DNA of 64,000 nucleotides from Candidatus Gastranaerophilales bacterium (lineage in GTDB: Bacteria; Cyanobacteriota; Vampirovibrionia; Gastranaerophilales; Gastranaerophilaceae), in contig CALUPF010000047.1 in the NCBI GenBank assembly GCA_944322545.1, forward strand, positions 28,578 to 92,577, given 5' to 3'. Positions 33,854 through 40,800 of this stretch are shown in pieces. The notes under the pieces are model-generated. The model did not search any database. It was not told the origin of the DNA and saw only the letters and a list, made by a program, of their open reading frames with translations. A program made the translations under genes and the position numbers. The number at the start of each line of letters is the position of its first letter. Positions within the stretch are counted from its first letter, which is position 1.

Positions 33854-34798
33854 ATGAAATTTTTAGCATATACTCATGCAAATCCGATGATTCAAGGGTC
33901 TGGTGGAGAGAAATGCCTACAAGGTTTTTTAGAAAAACTAGCAGAAAAAGGAAATGATGTATATTGCTATTGTTCTAATGAGAATAAGTGGAGAAAGAAA
34001 AAAGTAAAAGGTGTTTTTTATGACCACTTAAAAACAAGAACATTAGATGACATCTTAGATGAAATTAAGCCAGATTATGTCATTGCTCAATTTTTCACTT
34101 CAGAAGATGCAATTAGAAAATCACATATTAGAGGAATTAAAGTAATTTACTTAGTTCACAATGATTTTGAAATTACCACAGGTAAAGAACTAAAAATGTT
34201 GGACTCATCAGATTATGCTGTATTTAACACTTTCTGGATAGGCAATAAAATGCTAACAAAAGCAAAAAAATTTGTTATTCACCCTATAATTCAAACTAAA
34301 AATGTGAAATCAAGTAGAAAATATATTACACTAATAAATCCATCAAAAGCAAAAGGTGCATCAATATTTGATGTTCTTGCAATGAAAAATCCAGATAAAC
34401 AATTTTTAGCTGTTGGAGGTGGATATGGAAAACAAGAAAAATTTAATAGAAAAAACATAAAAGAAATTGGCAATACACAAAACATTTTTGAAGATGTATA
34501 TGCAAAAACGAAAATACTTATGATGCCATCTATGTATGAATCTTACGGAATGTGTGCAGCTGAAGCTGCTTGTTGCGGAATTCCTGTTATAGCATCAAAA
34601 ACAGCAGGTCTTAAAGAATGTTTAGGTGAATCTGGAATTTATGTAAATTCTCTTAGATGGATTGACTGGAATAGAAAATTACAATTATTAGAAGATGATA
34701 ATATTTATTTAAGATATTCAAAGCTTGTAAAAAATCATATACAAGAAGATTTCAAGAAAGAATATTTTGAAAATTTCTATAAAAATTTAAAAAAATAA
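33854..34798 (+). CDS. GT4-family glycosyltransferase
   Basis: 314 residues, GT-B fold. N-terminal donor/acceptor domain begins MKFLAYTHANPMIQGSGGEK. C-terminal domain starts near 165 (YITLINPSKAKG) and holds the GT4 signature MMPSMYESYGMCAAEAACCGIPVIAS with the ExxxxxxxE-type acidic residues. Likely transfers a sugar from a nucleotide-sugar. Starts the cluster containing ParB-like, GT-like and aGPT-Pplase-like genes, so DNA glycosylation is a plausible role. Confidence 0.85.
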   Translation: MKFLAYTHANPMIQGSGGEKCLQGFLEKLAEKGNDVYCYCSNENKWRKKKVKGVFYDHLKTRTLDDILDEIKPDYVIAQFFTSEDAIRKSHIRGIKVIYLVHNDFEITTGKELKMLDSSDYAVFNTFWIGNKMLTKAKKFVIHPIIQTKNVKSSRKYITLINPSKAKGASIFDVLAMKNPDKQFLAVGGGYGKQEKFNRKNIKEIGNTQNIFEDVYAKTKILMMPSMYESYGMCAAEAACCGIPVIASKTAGLKECLGESGIYVNSLRWIDWNRKLQLLEDDNIYLRYSKLVKNHIQEDFKKEYFENFYKNLKK

Positions 34799-34807
34799 GG
34801 AGGCATA

Positions 34808-35050
34808 ATGAGCAAAAGTTCTAATGACTATTCTAGTGGTGGAATAGGATTTTTTGGTCTTTTAGCAATTGTGTTTATTACACTAAAATTAATTGGAACT
34901 ATTGATTGGCCATGGATTTGGATTCTTTCTCCAATTTGGCTTCCGATAGCTCTTGTAATTGCAATCGTTAGCATTGCTGTTTTAATTGTTGGCTTTTCTG
35001 CTGCTTTTTCAAAAGATAAAGATGATGAGGACGATGATGAAGAAATTTAA
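34808..35050 (+). CDS. Small membrane protein
   Basis: 80 residues with AAGGAGG upstream. Two hydrophobic segments, ~15-33 and ~42-68, with aromatic residues between them (WPWIWILSPIW), and a strongly acidic C-terminus (DKDDEDDDEE). Probably inserts in the host membrane. Its end overlaps the ParB-like gene. Function unknown. Confidence 0.65.
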   Translation: MSKSSNDYSSGGIGFFGLLAIVFITLKLIGTIDWPWIWILSPIWLPIALVIAIVSIAVLIVGFSAAFSKDKDDEDDDEEI

Positions 35051-35726
35051 CTTAGACGATGTAAAAGAAAATTCAAAAATTGTAGATATTAACGAAGTAT
35101 GCTTCAATCCATGGAATCCTAAAGTCAAACGTTCTAAAGAATATGAAAAAGTTAAAGAGTCTGTTAGAGTAAATGGATTAAGCATGCCAATTGTCGTTAG
35201 AGAAATTAATGACGACAATTATAAATATCAAGTTCTTGACGGTGAACAGAGACTAACAGCTGCATTAGACTTAGGATTTGACAAAATCTGGATTGTTGAT
35301 TTAGGTGAAATTTCTGATGAAGAAGCAAAATCAAAAACTATCTGGATGGAAATGGCTGTTCCATTTGACCAAGAACAATTAGGTAAATTGTTAGTTGAAT
35401 TGGTTGATAAAGTAGAGCTTCCTTATACTGATAATGAAATTCAAGTAATTTCTGGAGTTGAACTTGAAACAGATGATATTTCAGATGATGATTTTGAAGA
35501 CGAATACAACAATACTCTAAAATCATTTAGTGTTCATGTTTTACCAGAAAATAAAGATTTTTTAAAAGATGAATTTAAAAAACTAAATGATGATTTATCG
35601 ATATCTGATAATACAATTATTATGACAGCAATTAAGAATCTAGAAGATACAATTGAACATCACGGAACTGAGATGATTCAAAAGTATATTGATGAAGAAA
35701 AAGAAAAAGAAATAAATTTTGAATGA
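35037..35726 (+). CDS. ParB-like nuclease-domain protein
   Basis: 229 residues from ATG 35037 (MKKFNLDDVKE) with GAGG upstream inside the previous gene. ParB N-domain motifs: NPWNPKVKRS, 'VNGLSMPIVVRE' and 'YQVLDGEQRLTAALDLG' (the DGE/HR box). Phage ParB-like proteins accompany DNA modification genes in several hypermodification clusters. It overlaps the next gene (ATGA). Confidence 0.8.
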   Translation: MKKFNLDDVKENSKIVDINEVCFNPWNPKVKRSKEYEKVKESVRVNGLSMPIVVREINDDNYKYQVLDGEQRLTAALDLGFDKIWIVDLGEISDEEAKSKTIWMEMAVPFDQEQLGKLLVELVDKVELPYTDNEIQVISGVELETDDISDDDFEDEYNNTLKSFSVHVLPENKDFLKDEFKKLNDDLSISDNTIIMTAIKNLEDTIEHHGTEMIQKYIDEEKEKEINFE

Positions 35727-36580
35727 AAATAGCTTATTCAAGTTTTAGTCAAGTAGCTCAAAAAGAAGAGCTTCCTTACGGCTGTCAAGGAATTAGATAC
35801 ACTCTAAAGAAAGTCTGCAATGAACTTGGATATGATTTTGGTTCTTATTTTAAAGAACCAGATATTTTATTATTTGAAGTTCCTAACATGACTAGTATGG
35901 TAATTTCTCATAATGCATGCGCAAAAGCATGTTCTATGATTAAAACTGCAAAGAGAATTATATTAGTTGGTGATGATTCAAATACAAAACAAAATTTTAG
36001 AACTTTATCTAATAACAAAATTCCATTTACTTTAAAAGGAGATAATAGAAAACTAATCAAAGAAGTTTTAGAATTTCAAGATAGAATTTTGAAAAAAGAA
36101 TTCGACATCATCTTGCCTGTTTATGATGAATCGTTTAAAGATGAAGAATATTTTTCTAAAAGAATCATAAACTTTGATTATTCTCATTTACATGACTATG
36201 TTAATGTCTATAAACCAGAAGAAAAAAGAATCTTAAGCTATTCGTTTAAAGATTCAAAAACAATTAAGAATTGTGAAATCATTTCTGGAAGAGAACTATA
36301 TTGTTTTAGTAGATTATGTAGAAATAGAATTTGCTATATGACTGACTATGGAAAGAATGTTCCTAGATCATGGGTTAGAAACAGGTATGCTCAATGTTAT
36401 TATGCAAACGCTTTAATGGTTGGGTTAAAAGAATCTTATTTCGGAAAAGATTTTAATATAAGTGCAGGTGATTTAGATAATTTTGAAGAAAAAGTTTACA
36501 ATCAAAGAAAAGTCTTTGAAAAGATGACATCATCAAAAGAACACTCAATAGATAAAATAAAGAAGCTGTTTAATGAATAA
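35723..36580 (+). CDS. Putative GT-B-like glycosyltransferase of the modification cluster
   Basis: 285 residues. The layout, a Rossmann start (MKIAYSSFSQ), 'DILLFEVPN', 'RIILVGDD' and a C-terminal 'VRNRYAQCYYANALMVG' segment, resembles DNA beta-glucosyltransferase-type GT-B enzymes. The similarity is structural in style, not a clear motif match. Coupled to ParB-like and aGPT-Pplase-like genes. An alternative is a non-glycosyl transferase acting on a modified base. Confidence 0.45.
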   Translation: MKIAYSSFSQVAQKEELPYGCQGIRYTLKKVCNELGYDFGSYFKEPDILLFEVPNMTSMVISHNACAKACSMIKTAKRIILVGDDSNTKQNFRTLSNNKIPFTLKGDNRKLIKEVLEFQDRILKKEFDIILPVYDESFKDEEYFSKRIINFDYSHLHDYVNVYKPEEKRILSYSFKDSKTIKNCEIISGRELYCFSRLCRNRICYMTDYGKNVPRSWVRNRYAQCYYANALMVGLKESYFGKDFNISAGDLDNFEEKVYNQRKVFEKMTSSKEHSIDKIKKLFNE

Positions 36581-37385
36581 TTATATTGAAGAAGAAATAT
36601 TAGAAGAATTTGCAGAATTTTTAATAAGAAATAGAGATAGAAATTCTTTAGATAATACATCGAAATATGATAAGTATATTTTGAATAAAGTAAAAGGAAT
36701 TAATATTGAATACTTTGATGCAAAAGATGACCCTTGGAACTCAGTAATTTTAGAATGTTCAAGAACTAATGATATAAGAGATATTTTCTTAGCATCTTCT
36801 ATAAGGGTTCTTAGTGGAAATATCAAAACTTTAAGAGTAATTTCTGATTCTTTGGGAAAAATTTCTTATGAAGATTTTAAAAATGGAAAACTTATAGCTT
36901 GTTTAGAAGCTTTGTATAGAAATAAGAATCATACGTTTTATGGTTCAGAATACATGCCGCTATTAATTAGAGCAGATAATGAAGAAGAAAAAACTCTTAA
37001 AACAATGAATATATTTCAGAAGGTTTTTTCATATTCTTCAACGATTAAACTTGAAACTTCATCAAAAAAAATTCATGATTCGTTAAAACAAATTTCTGGA
37101 ATAGGAGACTTTTACGTTAATAGAATCATCTTTATGTTAAATGTTTTTGAATCACAACTTGAAGAAGATTATGTGAGCTTAGGACCAGGTTCAGAATATA
37201 GTTTAAGACTTCTATGCAAGAGATATCCTAAAACTAAAAAAGCACTTCTGTTCATCATGAGAGAACTCCAGAGACTTCTTTTAGAAAAAGGTATAGTAAT
37301 ATCTATCTCAAATATAGAAAATTCACTCTGTGAGTTCCAGAAATGCTATAGACATGAACACGGTTTACTTTTGAAGAAAAAGTAA
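36573..37385 (+). CDS. aGPT-Pplase / HMUDK-helical family protein (thymine hypermodification)
   Basis: 270 residues. A glycosylase-like helical domain with 'ISGIGDFYVNRIIFMLN' (helix-hairpin-helix style) and the 'YVSLGPGSEYSL' box, closing with ENSLCEFQKCYRHEHG, a signature of the alpha-glutamyl/putrescinyl-thymine pyrophosphorylase and hmU-DNA-kinase-linked family. These enzymes replace a pyrophosphate on 5-hydroxymethyl-uracil in DNA by a new group. Strongest single sign of base hypermodification in the window. Confidence 0.7.
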   Translation: MNNYIEEEILEEFAEFLIRNRDRNSLDNTSKYDKYILNKVKGINIEYFDAKDDPWNSVILECSRTNDIRDIFLASSIRVLSGNIKTLRVISDSLGKISYEDFKNGKLIACLEALYRNKNHTFYGSEYMPLLIRADNEEEKTLKTMNIFQKVFSYSSTIKLETSSKKIHDSLKQISGIGDFYVNRIIFMLNVFESQLEEDYVSLGPGSEYSLRLLCKRYPKTKKALLFIMRELQRLLLEKGIVISISNIENSLCEFQKCYRHEHGLLLKKK

Positions 37386-37412
37386 TTACTATTAAATAAA
37401 TAAGGAGAAAAT

Positions 37413-37781
37413 ATGCAAGAAAATTTTTGGGCAGAATCAAAAAATTTGTTTGAAGAATTTAAGAAAAAAGCTAAAATTAAAGATTTAAAATATACAGCTC
37501 AAGTTTCAGAAACACAAGATGATGAAAAACCTGTATATGCTTTGCAATTTACTAACGTTGCAGATAATCTTGCTCCTGTTACTTTTATTGATAAAAAAGC
37601 AGATGGTGTCATCAATAAAGCTCAAGCATTCTTAGAAAATATAGACTATGATACTGTAGAAATTAAATATCATGAAGCTCAAGCATATCATGCTCAAGAG
37701 ACAGCTAAACGTCATCTTAAGATGATTGAAACAATTCAAGAAAGAATTAAAAAAGAATCTGAAGAAAAGAAAGAAAAATAA
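37413..37781 (+). CDS. Hypothetical protein
   Basis: 122 residues with AAGGAG upstream. A middle beta segment (PVYALQFTNVADNLAPVTFID) is followed by a long helix (~65-120) with an alternating Ala/His pattern (YHEAQAYHAQETAKRHLKM). Coupled to a membrane protein gene (TAATG). Function unknown. Confidence 0.6.
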   Translation: MQENFWAESKNLFEEFKKKAKIKDLKYTAQVSETQDDEKPVYALQFTNVADNLAPVTFIDKKADGVINKAQAFLENIDYDTVEIKYHEAQAYHAQETAKRHLKMIETIQERIKKESEEKKEK

Positions 37782-38044
37782 TGCCGTATAAACTTGAAGA
37801 TATTTTATCTAAAGAAGAAAAATCTATGAGAGAAATCAATAAACAAAAAGCTGGAAATAATTCAGTTCAAATTCAGACAGTTTCACAAAAACCTAAAAAG
37901 ACTCATAAGAAAAAGGAAACAACTGTCAAGAAACAAGACAACTTTGAAATTCTTGTTAGAAAAATTATAATTTCATTTTTGTCTATTGCTGGAATTATTC
38001 TCGTATCTGCTTTATTGCTTAAGTTTATTTTCATATTATTTTAA
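37781..38044 (+). CDS. Single-pass, C-tail-anchored membrane protein
   Basis: 87 residues. Charged, Lys-rich N-terminal 60 residues and one C-terminal transmembrane helix (ISFLSIAGIILVSALLLKF). N-terminus likely cytoplasmic. No signal peptide. Function unknown; could anchor its coupled neighbour. Confidence 0.65.
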   Translation: MPYKLEDILSKEEKSMREINKQKAGNNSVQIQTVSQKPKKTHKKKETTVKKQDNFEILVRKIIISFLSIAGIILVSALLLKFIFILF

Positions 38045-38057
38045 TAAGTGATATAAT
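38029..38057 (+). promoter_or_regulatory. Small-RNA promoter
   Basis: TTTCAT - 17 - TATAAT at 38052-38057, straddling the end of the membrane protein gene. Confidence 0.5.
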
Positions 38058-38063
38058 CAGTAT

Positions 38064-38190
38064 CAGCCAATTAGAAAAAATTAAACTTTTAGTTTGATGA
38101 GTATCTTTGCGGCTAAATATGAGAAATCTTCAAAAGAAAATTTCACAATTTATTAATGAATAGGGCATGTTTTTACATGTCCTATTTTTA
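38064..38190 (+). ncRNA. Candidate small RNA 3 (~125 nt)
   Basis: A non-coding stretch between a promoter and a strong terminator. Possible pairs: AGCC (38065) with GGCT (38112), AAACT/AGTTT, and GAAAT/ATTTC. It may be an independent RNA or a 5' leader. Confidence 0.45.
38159..38190 (+). terminator. Rho-independent terminator
   Basis: Twelve-pair stem AATAGGGCATGT / ACATGTCCTATT (one G-U) with a TTTT loop and T-rich tail, 15 bases before the next ATG. Confidence 0.85.
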
Positions 38191-38205
38191 ATGCAGGAGA
38201 AAAAT

Positions 38206-38397
38206 ATGTTCAATCTTTTTAAGAAGAAGCAGGAGATTAAGCTCTTACAACAACAAGAAGAAGAAATGAATAAGATTGTAGAGCTCCAAAAAACAATTAA
38301 TGAACTTTATCGTGAGGAAAAGATAATTTTAAAAGAAAATTTCAAAACAAAAAGAATAAAAAGAACTCCTAGTTATCTAAAATTTATTGAATATTAA
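38206..38397 (+). CDS. Small coiled-coil protein
   Basis: 63 residues from ATG 38206, with AGGAG upstream; an earlier ATG lies inside the terminator. Lys/Glu-rich helix with heptad pattern (KLLQQQEEEMNKIVELQKTI). Function unknown. Confidence 0.55.
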   Translation: MFNLFKKKQEIKLLQQQEEEMNKIVELQKTINELYREEKIILKENFKTKRIKRTPSYLKFIEY

Positions 38398-38403
38398 AAA
38401 GTA

Positions 38404-38432
38404 TTTACTTTTTATTAAAAATTGATTATAAT
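38404..38432 (+). promoter_or_regulatory. Palindrome-type promoter (full palindrome)
   Basis: TTTACT - 17 - TATAAT at 38427-38432, inside a complete AAAAAGTATTTACTTTTT. Confidence 0.75.
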
Positions 38433-38461
38433 TTATTTATAAATTAAAGAAAAGGAGCAAT

Positions 38462-38545
38462 ATGAAAATCAGAATTAAGAAAATCAGTTCTATTCCAGTA
38501 AAATATGTTAATCGTTTTATGTTTGTGGTGGTAAATCATGAATAA
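38462..38545 (+). CDS. Very small basic protein (27 aa)
   Basis: 27 residues after AAAAGGAGCAAT. Basic start MKIRIKKISS and a hydrophobic end. First cistron behind the palindrome promoter. Could also be a leader peptide. Confidence 0.45.
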   Translation: MKIRIKKISSIPVKYVNRFMFVVVNHE

Positions 38546-38621
38546 TGATTTAGAAAAAGCTGCTGAATGGTATTGTAATCACGAAATCACTTGTTTTGAT
38601 TATGATAATTCTGACGATTAG
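38538..38621 (+). CDS. Very small acidic protein (27 aa)
   Basis: 27 residues, start overlapping the previous stop (ATGAATAA) with GGTGGT upstream. Acidic, with two Cys (EWYCNHEITCF). Chain of overlaps suggests real coupled micro-genes. Confidence 0.4.
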   Translation: MNNDLEKAAEWYCNHEITCFDYDNSDD

Positions 38622-38775
38622 CTTTGTATTACTTGTAATTTTTATTCCGATATTAGAATTTTATTTTTGTTTGTGGATAATTTTACTTTTTATCAAAGCT
38701 ATTATTAAAAGTCGGAGGAAAATAATGGCTGTAGCATCTGAGCATTATACATATTATTTAAAAAGAAGTATATAA
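38602..38775 (+). CDS. Small membrane protein, alternative internal start
   Basis: 57 residues if read from ATG 38602: two hydrophobic stretches (ILTISFVLLVIFIPILEF and CLWIILLFIKAII). A strong Shine-Dalgarno (CGGAGG) precedes an in-frame ATG at 38725 that would give only 16 residues. Either product is possible; the long one overlaps the upstream micro-gene. Confidence 0.35.
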   Translation: MIILTISFVLLVIFIPILEFYFCLWIILLFIKAIIKSRRKIMAVASEHYTYYLKRSI

Positions 38776-38783
38776 TATATATT

Positions 38784-39644
38784 ATGTTCGGTTATATATA
38801 TAAGACTACAATAAAAAACAAAGAATCATCTCTTGATGGATTCTATTACATTGGAAAAAGACAAAAATCTGAGTTTGATAAAAACTATTATGGTTCTGGA
38901 AAAATTTTAAAAGACTATGAAAAGAAATATAAAAATAAAGGTTTATATTGTGAAATTTTAGAAAGAGCTGATAGCTTAGAAGAATTAAATGAACTTGAAA
39001 AGAAATATATTTCTAAGTTCATAAATGATGATAGAAATATAAATATAGCTTCTGGAGGAATAGGTGGAAATGTAATGCTCGGAATGCCAGAAGAATTAAA
39101 AGATTCATATAAAAGAAGAATTTCTGAAGCACAAAAGACAAGATGGTCTAAGATGACAGAATTAGAAAAATCAGAAACTGTCAAAAAAATGATAAAGAAT
39201 AGAGTTCATTGGGGAAATTCAGGAAAGAAATTCTCTGAAGAATGGAAAAAGAAGCAATCTGATGGAATGAAAAAATTTTATCAAGAGAATCAAGAAAGAG
39301 TTCAAGAGATTAGAGATAAAATAAAAGCTACACAATCTACTGAAGAATATAAAAAGAAATATCATGATTCACGAGTAAAAATGTGGCAGAATCCTGAATA
39401 CAGAAAAAAGATGTCAGAAATTCAGAGAAAAATTATGAAAGAAAAGTCATTGTCTGGTGAATTAGATAATTTTAGATTCTCTCGAAAAGGAAAGAAACCT
39501 TGGAATAAAGGAATAAAACTTACTGAAGAATGTAAAAAGAAATTTTCTGATTCACATAAAGGAAAGAAATTATCTGAAGAAACAAAAGAAAAATTAAGAC
39601 AACGAGCTATCGAACAATGGAAACATCAGAAAGGAGGAAAATAA
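38784..39644 (+). CDS. GIY-YIG homing endonuclease with NUMOD3-type repeats
   Basis: 286 residues. GIY-YIG core at the start (FGYIYKTT... FYYIGKRQ, then YYGSGKIL). Residues ~90-230 are Lys-rich helices, followed by NUMOD3-like DNA-binding blocks (KGKKPWNKGIKLTEECKKKFSDSHKGKK). TATAAT lies seven bases before its ATG, so it may be transcribed leaderless. A selfish element. Confidence 0.85.
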   Translation: MFGYIYKTTIKNKESSLDGFYYIGKRQKSEFDKNYYGSGKILKDYEKKYKNKGLYCEILERADSLEELNELEKKYISKFINDDRNINIASGGIGGNVMLGMPEELKDSYKRRISEAQKTRWSKMTELEKSETVKKMIKNRVHWGNSGKKFSEEWKKKQSDGMKKFYQENQERVQEIRDKIKATQSTEEYKKKYHDSRVKMWQNPEYRKKMSEIQRKIMKEKSLSGELDNFRFSRKGKKPWNKGIKLTEECKKKFSDSHKGKKLSEETKEKLRQRAIEQWKHQKGGK

Positions 39645-39938
39645 ATGTCTAATAATGCTCATTATGAATATTATGCAAATCAAGAGAAAAAACGTGATGA
39701 GATTATGAAGAAGAAACTTGAATCTCAGAAAAAGCGTTTTGCAGATTATTCTCTTAAAGAAATTAAAAATAAACATTTTGTAGTTTGGGAAAAAGAAAAC
39801 TTTACAGAAGAAGATGATGAAAATGGAATGTCTTATAGAGTTGATTTTTATGTAGGAAATACATGCTGCAATATTTTCACAAGCTCTGGACATCTAGAAG
39901 AATCTATCAATGAAGTAGAAAGAAAGTTTTCAAAATAA
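39645..39938 (+). CDS. Hypothetical protein
   Basis: 97 residues with AAAGGAGG upstream. Lys-rich start, then a compact segment (HFVVWEKENFTEEDDENGMSYRVDFYVGNTCCN). Converges with the endonuclease gene on the minus strand. Function unknown. Confidence 0.6.
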   Translation: MSNNAHYEYYANQEKKRDEIMKKKLESQKKRFADYSLKEIKNKHFVVWEKENFTEEDDENGMSYRVDFYVGNTCCNIFTSSGHLEESINEVERKFSK

Positions 39939-39939
39939 A

Positions 39940-40695
39940 TTATTCGTATTTCCAGTTTTCTGAACGAATATTAAATTGTTTTGTTTCCCAATTTTTAATT
40001 TTATTTGAATATTTATTAGAAAGATTAGAGTATTCATTTGGTCCTATAAAATTCCAATTATATTGTTTTTCTTTCGATGAAATTTCTTTGAATTTCTTAA
40101 TTCCTTTTGTGTCAGAAAGTCTACCTTTAATTTCGATGAATGTATTTTTAGAAGGAATATAAAAATCTGGAATATATATAGAACCGTCTGAACATTTAAA
40201 ATGATGTTGTTCAAACTCAAATTCAATACCGTTATATTTCAATATTCTGGCAAAATTTGCTTCAAAAGTAGAACGAAAATATATTCCTAAATCTTTTCTG
40301 GTTCCTCCTATTCCAGAATTATGTCCTCTCCATTTACCTTCAGAAATCGATTTAGCAATTGATTTTCTAAGATTATTTTTTCTGTCTTCTGTCCAGATTA
40401 TTTGGGAATATTTGTATTGACACTTAGTAGAACAATATTTTTTATTGCTATTAACATTTACATTAAGGATTTTCCCGCAAGGACAAGTAATTAATTTATG
40501 AGAAAAACTTTCTGGATATTTTTCTAGAAGTGTTTTCTTTCTTTTTTCAAACATTTTTTGTTTAGTTAAATTATCATAATGCTTTGGCCTAGAGCTCCAT
40601 TGTTTCTTAGTTCTGCAAGAAGGACAAATTCCTTTTGAATGTTTTACTTGAAATATTTCTTTTCCGCAATAAATGCAATTTTTCTTTATTTTCAT
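39940..40695 (-). CDS. Homing endonuclease-like protein, zinc ribbons plus PD-(D/E)xK nuclease
   Basis: 251 residues. Residues ~1-30 and ~68-92 hold Cys clusters (CIYCGKEIF...CPSC; CPCGKIL...KKYCSTKC). The nuclease core follows: RSTFEANFARIL, 'FEFEQHHFKC', 'YIPDFYIPSKNTFIEIKGR' with the PD...ExK triad. Only minus-strand gene in this plus-strand region, which fits insertion as a selfish element in front of the polymerase promoter. Confidence 0.8.
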   Translation of the reverse strand: MKIKKNCIYCGKEIFQVKHSKGICPSCRTKKQWSSRPKHYDNLTKQKMFEKRKKTLLEKYPESFSHKLITCPCGKILNVNVNSNKKYCSTKCQYKYSQIIWTEDRKNNLRKSIAKSISEGKWRGHNSGIGGTRKDLGIYFRSTFEANFARILKYNGIEFEFEQHHFKCSDGSIYIPDFYIPSKNTFIEIKGRLSDTKGIKKFKEISSKEKQYNWNFIGPNEYSNLSNKYSNKIKNWETKQFNIRSENWKYE

Positions 40696-40697
40696 TA

Positions 40698-40726
40698 TTT
40701 ACTTTTGACGATTAAAATTATATTAT
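40698..40726 (+). promoter_or_regulatory. Promoter of the polymerase gene
   Basis: TTTACT - 17 - TATTAT at 40721-40726, in a TTATTTACTTTT context. Confidence 0.65.
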
Positions 40727-40740
40727 TATTATTATAACAA

Positions 40741-40800
40741 ATGGAAAAACTAAATGAAAATGAATTCATAGCAATTGCCATTGGAAAGGAGGTAAGATGA
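40741..40800 (+). CDS. Possible 19-residue leader peptide
   Basis: ATG to TGA; the TGA overlaps the polymerase start codon (ATGA) and the peptide's coding sequence contains the polymerase ribosome-binding site. Starts about 14 bases after the -10 box and has no Shine-Dalgarno. It may control polymerase translation (inference). Confidence 0.3.
   Translation: MEKLNENEFIAIAIGKEVR

Noticed and set aside
38602..38775. A normal 57-residue membrane gene
   Set aside because: The only strong ribosome site lies before an internal ATG that leaves 16 residues, so the longer product stays doubtful and was listed at low confidence.
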